Positions 45,296-55,293 of a DNA stretch of 64,000 nucleotides are shown piece by piece (the stretch's first letter is position 1; the number at the start of each line of letters is the position of its first letter). Both the position numbers and the translations under genes were made by a program. Under the pieces are notes generated by a model. That model did no database searches. It was not told where the DNA came from and was given only the letters and a program-made list of their open reading frames with translations. The stretch is from Pseudomonas sp. GD04091 (GTDB taxonomy: Bacteria; Pseudomonadota; Gammaproteobacteria; Pseudomonadales; Pseudomonadaceae), in NCBI RefSeq assembly GCF_029836165.1, contig NZ_JAOEBG010000018.1:1-64000 (forward strand). Direction: 5' to 3'.

Positions 45296-46051
45296 TCAAA
45301 CCACGTCGAGACGGATCTTGTACTGGTTGAGCAACTGGGTCAGGGCAGGAGAGGGCGCCTGGTCGGTCACCAGGCAGTCGACCAGGCTGATCGAGCCAAG
45401 GCGCACCATGGCATTGCGGCCGAACTTGCTCGAGTCCGCGGCCAGCAGCACCTGGCGCGCATTGGCGATGATCGCCTGCGACACCCGCACTTCCTGGTAG
45501 TCGAAGTCCAGCAGGCTGCCGTCCTCGTCGATACCGCTGATGCCGACCACGGCGAAGTCGACCTTGAACTGGTTGATGAAGTCGACGCTCGCCTGGCCAA
45601 CCACGCCGCCGTCGCGGCGCACCGTGCCGCCGGCCACCAGTACCTCGAAATCATCCTTGGCCGCCAGGATTGCCGCCACGTGCAGGTTGTTGGTGATGAC
45701 CTTCAGGTGGCTGTGGTTGAGCAGGGCGCGGGCGATGGATTCGGTGGTGGTACCGATGTTGATGAACAGCGAAGCATGGTCGGGGATCTGCCGGGCGACG
45801 GCCTCGGCGATGCGTTGCTTCTCGTCGCGCATCTGGTCGGCGCGCATGGCGTAGGCGGTGTTCTCGATGCTCGAGTCGTAGGCCGCGCCACCGTGGTAAC
45901 GGCGTAGCAAGTTGGCTTCGGCGAGCTGGTTGATATCGCGGCGGATGGTCTGCGGGGTGACGACGAACAGCTGCGCCATTTCCTCGATGCTGACGTAGCC
46001 GCGTTCGCGGACCAGCTCGAGGATTTGTTGTTGGCGAGGGGGCAGATTCAT
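45296..46051 (-). CDS. glpR: DeoR-family glycerol-3-phosphate regulon repressor GlpR
   Basis: A 251-residue DeoR-type repressor: HTH at about 5-55 (RQQQILELVRERGYVSIEEMAQLFVVTPQTIRRDINQLAEANLLRRYHGGA) and the sugar-phosphate effector domain (IGTTTESIARALL, VVGISGIDEDGSLLDFDYQEV). It releases operators when glycerol-3-phosphate binds. AAAGGA precedes its ATG, so it can be started independently. Unusually, the same frame is open upstream all the way through glpK (see glpK). Confidence 0.93.
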   Translation of the reverse strand: MNLPPRQQQILELVRERGYVSIEEMAQLFVVTPQTIRRDINQLAEANLLRRYHGGAAYDSSIENTAYAMRADQMRDEKQRIAEAVARQIPDHASLFINIGTTTESIARALLNHSHLKVITNNLHVAAILAAKDDFEVLVAGGTVRRDGGVVGQASVDFINQFKVDFAVVGISGIDEDGSLLDFDYQEVRVSQAIIANARQVLLAADSSKFGRNAMVRLGSISLVDCLVTDQAPSPALTQLLNQYKIRLDVV

Positions 46052-46121
46052 GGGCGGTCCTTTGGGGCAGCCGGACAAATTCTGCAATGATGCCGTAGGT
46101 CGTGGTGTAGGACCAGTCTGG

Positions 46122-47617
<1,496 letters not shown>

Positions 47618-47696
47618 GTCGATGGCCTTGCACGAAATGGGAGTAAGTCAGGGCGTGGCGGGCGCCGGCTTTTCAGCCTCGGGCCCGGCGCTGGCA

Positions 47697-48548
47697 TCAG
47701 GAAACCTGGGTGTCGCCCTGACGATTATCGTCGGTCTGTGGGGTCTCGGCTTGCGCAGTCGGCAGGTTGCGGGCAATCAGGCCGCGGTAAAGGGCCGCGC
47801 CGAGGCTGGCGCCGAGGATCGGTGCGAATACGGGCACCAGGAAATACGGGATGTCGCGCCCGCCAGTGAAGGCGATTTCGCCCCAGCCGGCGAGGAATGT
47901 CATCAGCTTGGGGCCGAAGTCGCGTGCCGGGTTCATCGCGAAGCCGGTCAGCGGGCCCATGGCGCTGCCGATCACGGCAATCAGCAGGCCGATCAGCAGC
48001 GGCGCGGTGGCGCCGCGGGGCAGGCCGTTGTTGTCGTCGGTCAGCGCCATGATCACGGCCATCAGGATGGCGGTGATGATCACCTCGACGAGGAATGCCT
48101 GGCCGGTGGACAGCGCCGGGTGCGGATAGGTGGAGAACACCGAGGCCAGCTCCAGGCTGGCCTGGCTGCCACGCAGCATGGCGTGGGACTGTTCGAAATC
48201 GAAGAACAGGTTGCTGTACAGGAAGTACACCAGCGCGGCGCCGCAGAACGCCCCGCAGACCTGGGCGAGCATGTAGAACGGCAGCTTGCGCTTGTCGAAG
48301 CCGGCGAAGAGGGCGAGGGCGATGCTCACGGCCGGGTTCAGGTGCGCGCCGGAAACCCCGGCGGTGAGGTAGATCGCCATGCTCACGCCGACCCCCCAGA
48401 TGATGCTGATCTCCCACAGGCCGAAGCTGGCACCGGCGACCTTGAGCGCGGCGACGCAGCCGGTACCGAAGAAGATGAGCAGGGCGGTGCCGAGGAACTC
48501 GGCCAGGCATTGGGCGGAAAGCGTCGGTTGTCGTAGAGCAGTCGTCAT
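47697..48548 (-). CDS. glpF: Glycerol uptake facilitator GlpF
   Basis: Aquaglyceroporin of 283 residues with six helices and the two NPA half-helices (SGAHLNPAVS about 64-73 and GFAMNPARDFGP about 200-211). The Asp in NPARD is the glycerol-channel marker. It allows facilitated glycerol entry, followed by trapping by GlpK. The start at 48548 is after a leader of about 95 bp; a longer frame from 48707 would run through the leader terminator and promoter, so it is rejected. It is upstream of glpK (79 bp gap), likely cotranscribed. Confidence 0.94.
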   Translation of the reverse strand: MTTALRQPTLSAQCLAEFLGTALLIFFGTGCVAALKVAGASFGLWEISIIWGVGVSMAIYLTAGVSGAHLNPAVSIALALFAGFDKRKLPFYMLAQVCGAFCGAALVYFLYSNLFFDFEQSHAMLRGSQASLELASVFSTYPHPALSTGQAFLVEVIITAILMAVIMALTDDNNGLPRGATAPLLIGLLIAVIGSAMGPLTGFAMNPARDFGPKLMTFLAGWGEIAFTGGRDIPYFLVPVFAPILGASLGAALYRGLIARNLPTAQAETPQTDDNRQGDTQVS

Positions 48549-48595
48549 GTTTGACCTCGGTTCTTGTTGTTGTGAGGCGCTGGGCGCTCGACAGC

Positions 48596-48630
48596 AAAAA
48601 GCCCGGAGTCGATCCCCATTGACGCCGGGC
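48596..48630 (-). terminator. Intrinsic terminator in the glpF leader
   Basis: GCCCGGCGTC (48630-48621) pairs with GACTCCGGGC (48610-48601) with one mismatch and a 10-base loop, directly followed by TTTTT on the minus strand. It precedes glpF by about 48 bp and follows the predicted promoter by about 20 bp. Confidence 0.75.
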
Positions 48631-48648
48631 GGGTACAGGAAGCGCACC

Positions 48649-48678
48649 TTATAAGTGCACCATTTATTCATAAACGAA
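48649..48678 (-). promoter_or_regulatory. glpF promoter with overlapping GlpR-like operator
   Basis: TTCGTT-N18-TTATAA on the minus strand (48678-48673, 48654-48649). The operator-like TTCATAAACGAA (48667-48678, 7 of 8 positions of TTCG-N4-CGAA) covers the -35 element, consistent with GlpR repression. Confidence 0.6.
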
Positions 48679-48853
48679 AAAATATAGACAAGAAACGCTG
48701 ATGTCAAAGGTCGAAAATGAACGCCCAGTCACAATCTGACAGCCAGGCTCGTTGTGGAATCGCCAGCCGCTGCTCTAGCCTGGGGGCTGTGCTGGCTGGT
48801 CGGGGTTATTTGCCCTAAAGTAGCCGCCGAAACGTGATCGACTGGAGCCCTGC

Positions 48854-49324
48854 ATGACCCCCGCCCTGGACCTGCTGAAAAAGGCGCGCGCCGAGCACCG
48901 CGTGCACAGTTACGAACATGATCCCAAGACCGCCTCCTACGGCCTGGAGGCGGCCGAGAAGCTTGGGCTTGAGCCGTTGCGTGTGTTCAAGACGCTGCTG
49001 GCCAGCAGCGAGAAGGGCGAGCTGCTGGTGGCGGTGGTGCCGGTGGTCGGCACCCTCGACCTGAAGGCGTTGGCCCATGCGGCCGGGGTGAAAAAATGCG
49101 AGATGGCCGACCCGCAGGCCGCCCAGCGCGCCACGGGTTACCTGGTCGGTGGCATCAGTCCGCTGGGGCAGAAGAAGCGCCTGCGTACGTTCATCGACCA
49201 GTCGGCGCAACAACATGAAACCATTCATGTCAGCGCTGGACGCCATGGCCTCGAAGTGGAGCTCGCCGCCTCGGTGCTGGCCACCCATACCCAGGCACAG
49301 TTCGCCGAGATCGGTCGCGGCTGA
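48854..49324 (+). CDS. ybaK: Cys-tRNA(Pro)/Cys-tRNA(Cys) deacylase YbaK
   Basis: A 156-residue YbaK/EbsC protein that hydrolyses cysteinyl-tRNA(Pro) mischarged by ProRS. The conserved lines are HDPKTASYGLEAAEKLGLEPLRVFKTLL, VVPVVGTLDLKALAHAAGVKKCEMAD and ATGYLVGGISPLGQKKRLRTFID; the GxxP-like GGISP loop is at about 100. It is transcribed away from glpF. Start follows TGGAG; the gap from glpF holds glpF regulatory sites. Confidence 0.93.
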   Translation: MTPALDLLKKARAEHRVHSYEHDPKTASYGLEAAEKLGLEPLRVFKTLLASSEKGELLVAVVPVVGTLDLKALAHAAGVKKCEMADPQAAQRATGYLVGGISPLGQKKRLRTFIDQSAQQHETIHVSAGRHGLEVELAASVLATHTQAQFAEIGRG

Positions 49325-49423
49325 TCATCTGTACTGATTGAAAATCCTCGACTCTGTCACTGTCGGGGCCAAGCGCCATGCCGCATGCTCGGCCCCGTTC
49401 CCGCCAAACACAGGAGTCGTGGC

Positions 49424-50203
49424 ATGCAGTTGCATTTCCATCAGGTCGACGCGTTCAGCGACCGCCCCTTCGCCGGCAATCCGGCCATGGTCTACCACCT
49501 CGAGCAGTGGCTCGATGATGTGCTGATGCAGCAGATCGCCGCCGAGCACAATCTCGCCGAGACTGCATTCGTGGTGGCCGAAGGCGAGGGCTATCGGATT
49601 CGCTGGTTCACGCCGAGCACCGAGGTGCCCCTGTGTGGTCATGCGACCCTGGCCAGTGCCCATGTGTTGTTCGAGGTATACGGCGAGAAGGCCTCGCGGC
49701 TGGACTTCCATAGCCGCTCAGGCCCGTTGAGCGTGACCCGCGAGGGTGATCGCCTGTGGCTGGACTTCCCGCGTATCGATCCGCGGCCGCTGGCCGAGCC
49801 GCTGGCCGTGGCCGAGGCGTTGGGCTGCGAGGTGCAGGAGGTCTACCAGACCCAGGAGCTCTTCGTGGTCCTGGCGTCGGAGCAGGCAGTGCGCGCCTGC
49901 ACGCCCGACATGGTGGCGCTGGCCCGCTTGCCGGGCCTGGGCGTGATCGTGACGGCGCCGGGACAGCAGCACGATTTCGTGTCGCGCTATTTCGCGCCTG
50001 GCATCGGCATTCCGGAGGATCCGGTCACAGGCTCCACGCATTGTTCGTTGATCCCCTACTGGGCAAACCGCCTGGGCAAGTCCGAACTGCGCGCCTTCCA
50101 GCGTTCGGCCAGAGGCGGTGAGCTGTTCTGCCGCCTGGAAGGGGAGCGGGTGAAGATCGGCGGTCAGGCCAGGCGAGTGGCGAGCGGTACACTGACGCTG
50201 TGA
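49424..50203 (+). CDS. PhzF-family isomerase
   Basis: A 259-residue PhzF/YddE-like epimerase/isomerase. The two-domain diaminopimelate epimerase-like fold is shown by VDAFSDRPFAGNPAMVY, the catalytic Glu in HNLAETAFV (about residue 45), PLCGHATLASAHVLFE and the second-domain EDPVTGSTHCSLIPYWA. Phenazine genes are absent, so it is one of the many PhzF paralogues of unknown substrate. CAGGAG precedes the ATG. A REP element follows. Confidence 0.9.
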   Translation: MQLHFHQVDAFSDRPFAGNPAMVYHLEQWLDDVLMQQIAAEHNLAETAFVVAEGEGYRIRWFTPSTEVPLCGHATLASAHVLFEVYGEKASRLDFHSRSGPLSVTREGDRLWLDFPRIDPRPLAEPLAVAEALGCEVQEVYQTQELFVVLASEQAVRACTPDMVALARLPGLGVIVTAPGQQHDFVSRYFAPGIGIPEDPVTGSTHCSLIPYWANRLGKSELRAFQRSARGGELFCRLEGERVKIGGQARRVASGTLTL

Positions 50204-50220
50204 TGCAAGGGCTGTGAACA

Positions 50221-50245
50221 GCTTCGCGGGCTTGCCCCGCGAAGC
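50221..50245. repeat. REP element / hairpin between convergent PhzF-like and ABC genes
   Basis: GCTTCGCGGG-cttgc-CCCGCGAAGC: perfect 10-bp arms around a short loop. Single REP core that may serve as terminator for both genes. Confidence 0.75.
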
Positions 50246-50254
50246 GTCTGTTCA

Positions 50255-51364
50255 TCAGTGCGCGGCGCTTACTCGGCGCACGCCGTTCTCATGGTGGGCC
50301 TGTTGCGTGGCCACGCTGCCAGGCACGGGGAACAGCACCAGGTGGTCGGCGGCCACGGCAATGCCGACATCCTCGCCCACCTGATGGTCGTTGTGGCTGG
50401 GGAAGATCGCCTCTAGCTGGCTGCCGGTCGGCAATCGCAGGCGATACAGCGTGGAGGCGCCGAGGAAGCTCTTGCCGATGACCTGCGCGCGCAGCGCACT
50501 GTCGGGCGCATGGACGATATCGTCCGGGCGCAGCAGCACGTCGACCGAACTGCCCGGGGCCATGGTGTAGGCGCGGTTGCCACGCAGTTCGCCCAGTTCG
50601 GTGGCCACGGCTTCATGGCTGCTCATCTGGCCACGGATGAAGTAGCCCTGGCCGATGAAGCTCGCCACGAATGGCGTCTGTGGCTCGTGATAGAGGTTGT
50701 AGGGGGTGTCCCACTGTTCCAGCCGGCCTTCCTTGAACACGCCGACGTGATCGCTGACGGCGAAGGCCTCTTCCTGGTCGTGGGTGACGAGGATGGCGCT
50801 GGTGCCCCGACTCTTGAGAATGTCGCGGACTTCGTGGCTCAGGCGCCGCCGCAGTTCCACGTCGAGGTTGGAGAACGGCTCGTCGAGCAGCAGCAACTGC
50901 GGTTCGGGGGCCAGTGCCCGGGCCAGTGCCACGCGCTGCTGCTGACCGCCCGACAGTTCGTGCGGGTAGCGCCCGCCGAGGCCGTCGAGCTTGACCAGTT
51001 CGAGCATGTCCTTGACCACCTCGGCCTGCTGCGGGTGCTTGCCGATGCCGAAGGCGATGTTCTGGGCCACGGTGAGGTGGGGGAACAGTGCGTAGTCCTG
51101 GAACACCATGCCGATCCGGCGTTTCTCCGGGGCCAGGGTGAACCCGGCGCGAGAAATGACCTCGTCGGCCAGCTGGATTTCCCCCGCGTGCACCGGCTCG
51201 AAACCGGCAATGGCGCGCAGGGTGGTGGTCTTGCCGCAACCGGAGGAGCCCAGCAGGCAACCGATGTCGCCTGCGTTCAGGTGCAGGTTGAGGTTCTGGA
51301 CGATGCGCTGGTCGCCATAGCCGCAGGCCAGGTCGCGCAGGTTGAGCAGTAGGGGTTGACTCAT
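50255..51364 (-). CDS. Fe(III)/spermidine-type ABC transporter ATP-binding protein (FbpC/PotA-like)
   Basis: A 369-residue ATPase: Walker A GSSGCGKTT (about 39-47), Q-loop FQDYALFPHLT, signature LSGGQQQRVALARALA, Walker B LLLLDEPFSNLD, then a C-terminal TOBE-like region (about 265-350). No permease or binding protein is adjacent, so the partner must be elsewhere. Its start overlaps the argF stop by four bases (ATGA), so it is coupled to argF. FbpC-like ferric or polyamine import is a reasonable guess; the substrate is not shown. Confidence 0.9.
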   Translation of the reverse strand: MSQPLLLNLRDLACGYGDQRIVQNLNLHLNAGDIGCLLGSSGCGKTTTLRAIAGFEPVHAGEIQLADEVISRAGFTLAPEKRRIGMVFQDYALFPHLTVAQNIAFGIGKHPQQAEVVKDMLELVKLDGLGGRYPHELSGGQQQRVALARALAPEPQLLLLDEPFSNLDVELRRRLSHEVRDILKSRGTSAILVTHDQEEAFAVSDHVGVFKEGRLEQWDTPYNLYHEPQTPFVASFIGQGYFIRGQMSSHEAVATELGELRGNRAYTMAPGSSVDVLLRPDDIVHAPDSALRAQVIGKSFLGASTLYRLRLPTGSQLEAIFPSHNDHQVGEDVGIAVAADHLVLFPVPGSVATQQAHHENGVRRVSAAH

Positions 51365-52281
51365 GCGTGGTGGTAAGCCGGTTCTACAAGGAATTCCAGA
51401 AGGGCCTTCTGTGCATGCAGGCGGTTTTCGGCTTCGTCCCAGGCGACCGAGCGTGGGTCGTCGAGCAGGTCCGGGCTGATTTCCTCGCCGCGGTGGGCGG
51501 GCAGGCAGTGCATGAACAGGGCGTCGGGTGCCGCCAGGTCGAGCAGTTCGCGGGTGACCTGGTAAGGCGCGAAATGCGCCAGGCGCCGTGCAGTTTCCTC
51601 CTCCTGGCCCATGGAAGTCCAGACATCCGTGGTCACCAGGTGGGCGCCGCGCACGGCTTCCTTCGGGTCACGGACGATCCGCACGCGCTCGCCGCCCAGT
51701 TCGAGAAAGCGCGCGTCGGGCTCGTAACCCTCGGGGCAGGTGATGCGCAGCTGGAAGTCGAACTGACGGGCGGCCTCGATGTAGGAGTTGCACATGTTGA
51801 AACCGTCACCGACCCAGGCCACGGTCTTGCCCTGGATCGAGCCGCGATGCTCGAAGAAGGTCTGCATGTCGGCCAAGAGCTGGCAGGGGTGCGATTCGTC
51901 GGACAGGCCGTTGATCACCGGCACCTTCGAATGGGCGGCGAATTCGGTCAGCGTGCTGTGCGCATGGGTACGGATCATCACCGCGTCGACCATGCTCGAC
52001 AGCACGATGGCGCTGTCGGCGATCGGCTCGCCACGACCCAGCTGGGTATCACGTGGCGACAGGAAGATGGCCTGGCCGCCAAGCTGGATCATGCCGGCCT
52101 CGAACGACACGCGGGTGCGGGTCGAGGACTTCTCGAAAATCATGCCCAGCACGCGATTCTTCAGCGGTTCGAACAGCACGCCACGCTTGCGCAGGTCCTT
52201 CAGCTCGATGCCTCGGCGGATCACACCGAGCAGTTCGTCGGTGGTGAAATCCAGCAGGGAGAGAAAGTGCCTTGCGCTCAT
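51361..52281 (-). CDS. argF: Anabolic ornithine carbamoyltransferase
   Basis: Condenses ornithine and carbamoyl phosphate to citrulline in arginine synthesis. 306 residues. Carbamoyl-phosphate site SSTRTRVSFE (about 47-56), ornithine loop motif SDESHPCQLLAD (about 128-139), DVWTSMG, and the catalytic Cys in FMHCLPAHRG (about 264-273). It is divergent from the molybdopterin oxidoreductase. An ArgR site overlaps its promoter region. argG, the next enzyme, is 8 kb away on the other strand. Confidence 0.95.
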   Translation of the reverse strand: MSARHFLSLLDFTTDELLGVIRRGIELKDLRKRGVLFEPLKNRVLGMIFEKSSTRTRVSFEAGMIQLGGQAIFLSPRDTQLGRGEPIADSAIVLSSMVDAVMIRTHAHSTLTEFAAHSKVPVINGLSDESHPCQLLADMQTFFEHRGSIQGKTVAWVGDGFNMCNSYIEAARQFDFQLRITCPEGYEPDARFLELGGERVRIVRDPKEAVRGAHLVTTDVWTSMGQEEETARRLAHFAPYQVTRELLDLAAPDALFMHCLPAHRGEEISPDLLDDPRSVAWDEAENRLHAQKALLEFLVEPAYHHA

Positions 52282-52408
52282 GATTGACTACCTTATCTGC
52301 AACGGTTTGCAGGTCGACCGTATGGGTTTTGTTGACAACGGGAGTGACCTGCGGCGTAAGCCGCACGGGGCGGACGGAATAGGGAAAGGCGCAATACTAT
52401 AATTAAAT

Positions 52409-52429
52409 GTCGCCTCAAACCAAGAGGGG
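52409..52429. promoter_or_regulatory. ArgR half-site upstream of argF
   Basis: TGTCGC-N8-AA-N5 (52409-52429) matches the Pseudomonas ArgR half-site consensus exactly. On the minus strand TTGGTT-N18-TAGTAT (52424-52395) is a plausible argF promoter, so ArgR binding would cover its -35. The rest of the 363-bp gap to the oxidoreductase gene shows no further clear feature. Confidence 0.55.
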
Positions 52430-52644
52430 AAACAGCGCCTCTGTGTCAAAGGGTGTCGTAAGCCCTTGGCGGGCAGCTGTTTTTTATTTGCTACAGCGGT
52501 TGTACACGGCTCGGCGCGCGTTTGGCAAACCTGTTGTCGCGAATCGCCCGCCTGATGTCGCCCGATTCACGCCGCGAACGTCGCTGGCCAGGCCTGGCTG
52601 GCAGGCCCATAGTCGAACGTCCAGAACAACAAGCAGAGGCGGCC

Positions 52645-54753
52645 ATGACCAAGACCCTGCATCACCGTGCCTGTCACCTGTGCGAGGCCATTTGCGGCCT
52701 GAACATCGAAGTCACCCATGAGGCCGACGGCCGGTCGCGTATCAGCTCGATCAAGGGCGATCCGCAGGACTCGTTCAGCCGTGGTCACATCTGCCCCAAG
52801 GCGGTCGCCCTGCAGGATATCCAGGAGGACCCGGACCGCTTGCGCCAGCCGCACCGCCGCATTGGCGAGCAGTGGCATGCCATCGGCTGGGAGGAGGCCT
52901 TCGAGCTCGCCGCCGAACGCCTGTGGGCGCTACGGCAGGCCCATGGCGCTGATGCTGTCGCGGTGTACCAGGGCAATCCAAGTGTGCACAACTACGGGCT
53001 GATGACCCACAGCAACTACTTCCTCGGCCTGCTGAAGACACGCAATCGCTTTTCCGCCACCTCCGTGGACCAGTTGCCCCAGCACCTGACCAGCCACCTG
53101 ATGTATGGACACGGACTGCTGCTGCCGATCCCCGACATCGACCACACCGGTTTCATGCTCATCCTCGGCGGCAATCCACTGGCCTCCAATGGCAGCATCA
53201 TGACCGTGCCGGATGTGGAAAAGCGCCTCAAGGCGCTCAAGGCCCGAGGTGGGCGTCTTGTGGTGGTGGACCCGAGGCGCAGCGAAACGGCAGCCATCGC
53301 CGACCAGCATCTGTTCATTCGTCCTGGCGGCGATGCCGCGCTGCTGTGCGGCCTGCTGCATACCCTGTTCTGCGAAGGCCTGGCCCGGGGTTCGCATCTG
53401 CCGGTCGACGGGTTGGAGCAGGTGCGTGATGCGCTCCTGCCCTTCGACGCCGAGACGATGAGCCGGGTCTGTGGTATCGCCGCGCAGGACATTCGCCAGC
53501 TGGCCCGCGATTTCGCCGCGGCCGACAAGGCTGTGTGCTATGGCCGGATGGGGGTATCGACCCAGTCCTTCGGCTCGCTCTGTCATTGGCTGGTACAGCT
53601 GATCAATCTGGTGACCGGCAACCTCGACCGCGAAGGTGGGGCCTTGTGCACGGCGCCTGCGGTGGACCTCGTCGCCACGACCTCCGGCGGGCACTTCAAC
53701 CGCTGGCAGAGCCGGGTCTCGGGGCTGCCGGAGTATGGCGGCGAACTGCCGGTCTCGGCCTTGGCCGAGGAGGTGCTGCAGCCCGGCGACGGGCAGGTGC
53801 GAGCCCTGGTGACCGTGGCCGGCAACCCGGTGCTGTCCACGCCCAACGGGCGGCGTCTGGATCAAGCGTTGGACGGGCTGGAGTTCATGCTCAGCATCGA
53901 CCTCTACATCAACGAGACCACCCGCCATGCCGACCTGATCCTGCCTTCGACGTCAGCGCTGGAGAACGACCACTACGACTCCACCTTCAACTTGTTGGCG
54001 GTACGCAACGTTACCCGCTTCAACCGGGCGATCCTGCCCAAGCCAGAGGGCACGTTGCACGACTGGGAGATTTTCGTCGGGTTGGCTCAGGCCTACGCAA
54101 GAAGGGCGCAGGTCGAGCTCAAGGCGACCCTGCCGCCCATGCAGATGATCGACTTCGCCTTGCGCAAAGGCGCTTACGGCGACGCGTCGGCCTGGAGGCT
54201 GTCGGTCGAGAAACTCGATGAGTATCCCCACGGCCTGGACCTCGGGCCGCTACGCCAGAACCTCGCAGCGCGCCTGCGCACCGAGAGCCGGAAAGTCGAG
54301 GCCGCACCAGCGGCCATGCTCGAGGACCTGCAACGTCTTGCCCGGCAGGTGCCACCGGCACCCGACCAGTTGCTGCTGATCGGTCGTCGCCACGTGCGCA
54401 GCAACAACTCGTGGATGCACAACTATCATCGGCTGGTCAAAGGCAAGCCGCGCCACCAGTTGCTGATGCACCCTGACGACATGCGTCCGCGTCAGTTGCA
54501 GGATGGCCAGACCGTGCGCATCCGCTCGCGTACCGGGGTACTCGAAGTGCAGGTGCAGGCCAGCGAAGAGATGATGCCGGGGGTGGTGAGCCTGCCGCAT
54601 GGCTACGGCCATGGGCGCCAAGGCGCCCAGTTGCGGGTCGCCGGCGCGCAGCCTGGGGTGAGTGCCAATGACCTGACCGATGAGTGCTTGCGCGACGAGG
54701 TTTCCGGCAATGCGGCGCTCAATGGCGTGCCGGTGCAGGTGGAGGCGGCCTGA
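52645..54753 (+). CDS. Molybdopterin oxidoreductase (formate dehydrogenase/nitrate reductase-like)
   Basis: A 702-residue single-subunit molybdo-bis-MGD enzyme. The N-terminal [4Fe-4S] ligands are in CHLCEAIC and GHICPK (C-x2-C-x3-C...C). GGNPLASNGSI and VVVDPRRSETA in the middle, and the C-terminal MGD-binding domain (LLLIGRRHVRSNNSWMHNYHRLV) follow. A typical electron-transfer partner and membrane subunit are absent. The ATG at 52645 follows AGAGG; the longer frame from 52522 adds unconserved residues. Substrate unknown. Cys or SeCys at the Mo site is not obvious to me. Confidence 0.88.
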   Translation: MTKTLHHRACHLCEAICGLNIEVTHEADGRSRISSIKGDPQDSFSRGHICPKAVALQDIQEDPDRLRQPHRRIGEQWHAIGWEEAFELAAERLWALRQAHGADAVAVYQGNPSVHNYGLMTHSNYFLGLLKTRNRFSATSVDQLPQHLTSHLMYGHGLLLPIPDIDHTGFMLILGGNPLASNGSIMTVPDVEKRLKALKARGGRLVVVDPRRSETAAIADQHLFIRPGGDAALLCGLLHTLFCEGLARGSHLPVDGLEQVRDALLPFDAETMSRVCGIAAQDIRQLARDFAAADKAVCYGRMGVSTQSFGSLCHWLVQLINLVTGNLDREGGALCTAPAVDLVATTSGGHFNRWQSRVSGLPEYGGELPVSALAEEVLQPGDGQVRALVTVAGNPVLSTPNGRRLDQALDGLEFMLSIDLYINETTRHADLILPSTSALENDHYDSTFNLLAVRNVTRFNRAILPKPEGTLHDWEIFVGLAQAYARRAQVELKATLPPMQMIDFALRKGAYGDASAWRLSVEKLDEYPHGLDLGPLRQNLAARLRTESRKVEAAPAAMLEDLQRLARQVPPAPDQLLLIGRRHVRSNNSWMHNYHRLVKGKPRHQLLMHPDDMRPRQLQDGQTVRIRSRTGVLEVQVQASEEMMPGVVSLPHGYGHGRQGAQLRVAGAQPGVSANDLTDECLRDEVSGNAALNGVPVQVEAA

Positions 54754-54764
54754 AGATCGGCAAG

Positions 54765-54786
54765 GCCGAGCACGCTGCTCGGCTTT
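54765..54786 (+). terminator. Hairpin after the oxidoreductase gene
   Basis: GCCGAGCA-CGC-TGCTCGGC, a perfect 8-bp stem followed by TTT, 12 bp after the stop codon. It immediately precedes a possible grxD -10 (TACAAT, 54791-54796). Confidence 0.6.
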
Positions 54787-54844
54787 CCGATACAATGCGT
54801 CACCGTGCCGACGATCAGGTCGGAAAGTTCAGCCGAGGTGCTTC

Positions 54845-55180
54845 ATGGATATCATCGAAACAATCAAAGAGCAGATCGCCAACAACACCATTCTGCTTTA
54901 CATGAAAGGCTCGCCGAATGCCCCGCAGTGCGGCTTCTCGGCCCGTGCTTCGCAGGCTGTGATGGGCTGTGGCGAGAAGTTCGCCTACGTCGACATCCTG
55001 CAGAACCCGGAAATCCGCGCCAACCTGCCCAAGTACGCCAACTGGCCGACCTTCCCGCAACTGTGGGTCGCCGGTGAGCTGGTCGGCGGCAGCGACATCA
55101 TGCTGGAGATGTTCGAGAAGGGTGAACTGCAGACCCTGATCAAGGACGCCGCCGCCAAGGCCAAGGCTTCCGAGGCCTGA
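54845..55180 (+). CDS. grxD: Monothiol glutaredoxin GrxD
   Basis: A 111-residue monothiol glutaredoxin with the CGFS active site (SPNAPQCGFSARA) and the glutathione-binding WPTFPQLWVAGELVGGSDI. It carries and transfers [2Fe-2S] clusters, partnering BolA proteins. The start follows CGAGG and is the only one preserving the conserved DIIETIKEQI N-terminus. It converges with bfr over a bidirectional terminator; the neighbours bfr and bfd make this an iron-handling block. Confidence 0.95.
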   Translation: MDIIETIKEQIANNTILLYMKGSPNAPQCGFSARASQAVMGCGEKFAYVDILQNPEIRANLPKYANWPTFPQLWVAGELVGGSDIMLEMFEKGELQTLIKDAAAKAKASEA

Positions 55181-55234
55181 TGAGCCCCACGGCCCGCTTT
55201 CGCGGGCCGCAGCTGCAGCGGGTGTTCCCGCGCA

Positions 55235-55284
55235 GACACGAAAAAGCCCCGCACATGGCGCACATGGCGGGGCTTTTTCGTGTC
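55235..55284. terminator. Bidirectional intrinsic terminator between grxD and bfr
   Basis: GACACGAAAAAGCCCCGC (55235-55252) pairs perfectly with 55267-55284 around a 14-base loop. The A5 and T5 runs inside the arms give U-rich tails in both directions. Confidence 0.92.
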
Positions 55285-55293
55285 TGGCGAGAC

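Noticed and set aside
52530..52570. Additional TGTCGC motifs near the oxidoreductase start
   Set aside because: They lack the N8-AA part of the ArgR half-site and are expected by chance in GC-rich DNA.
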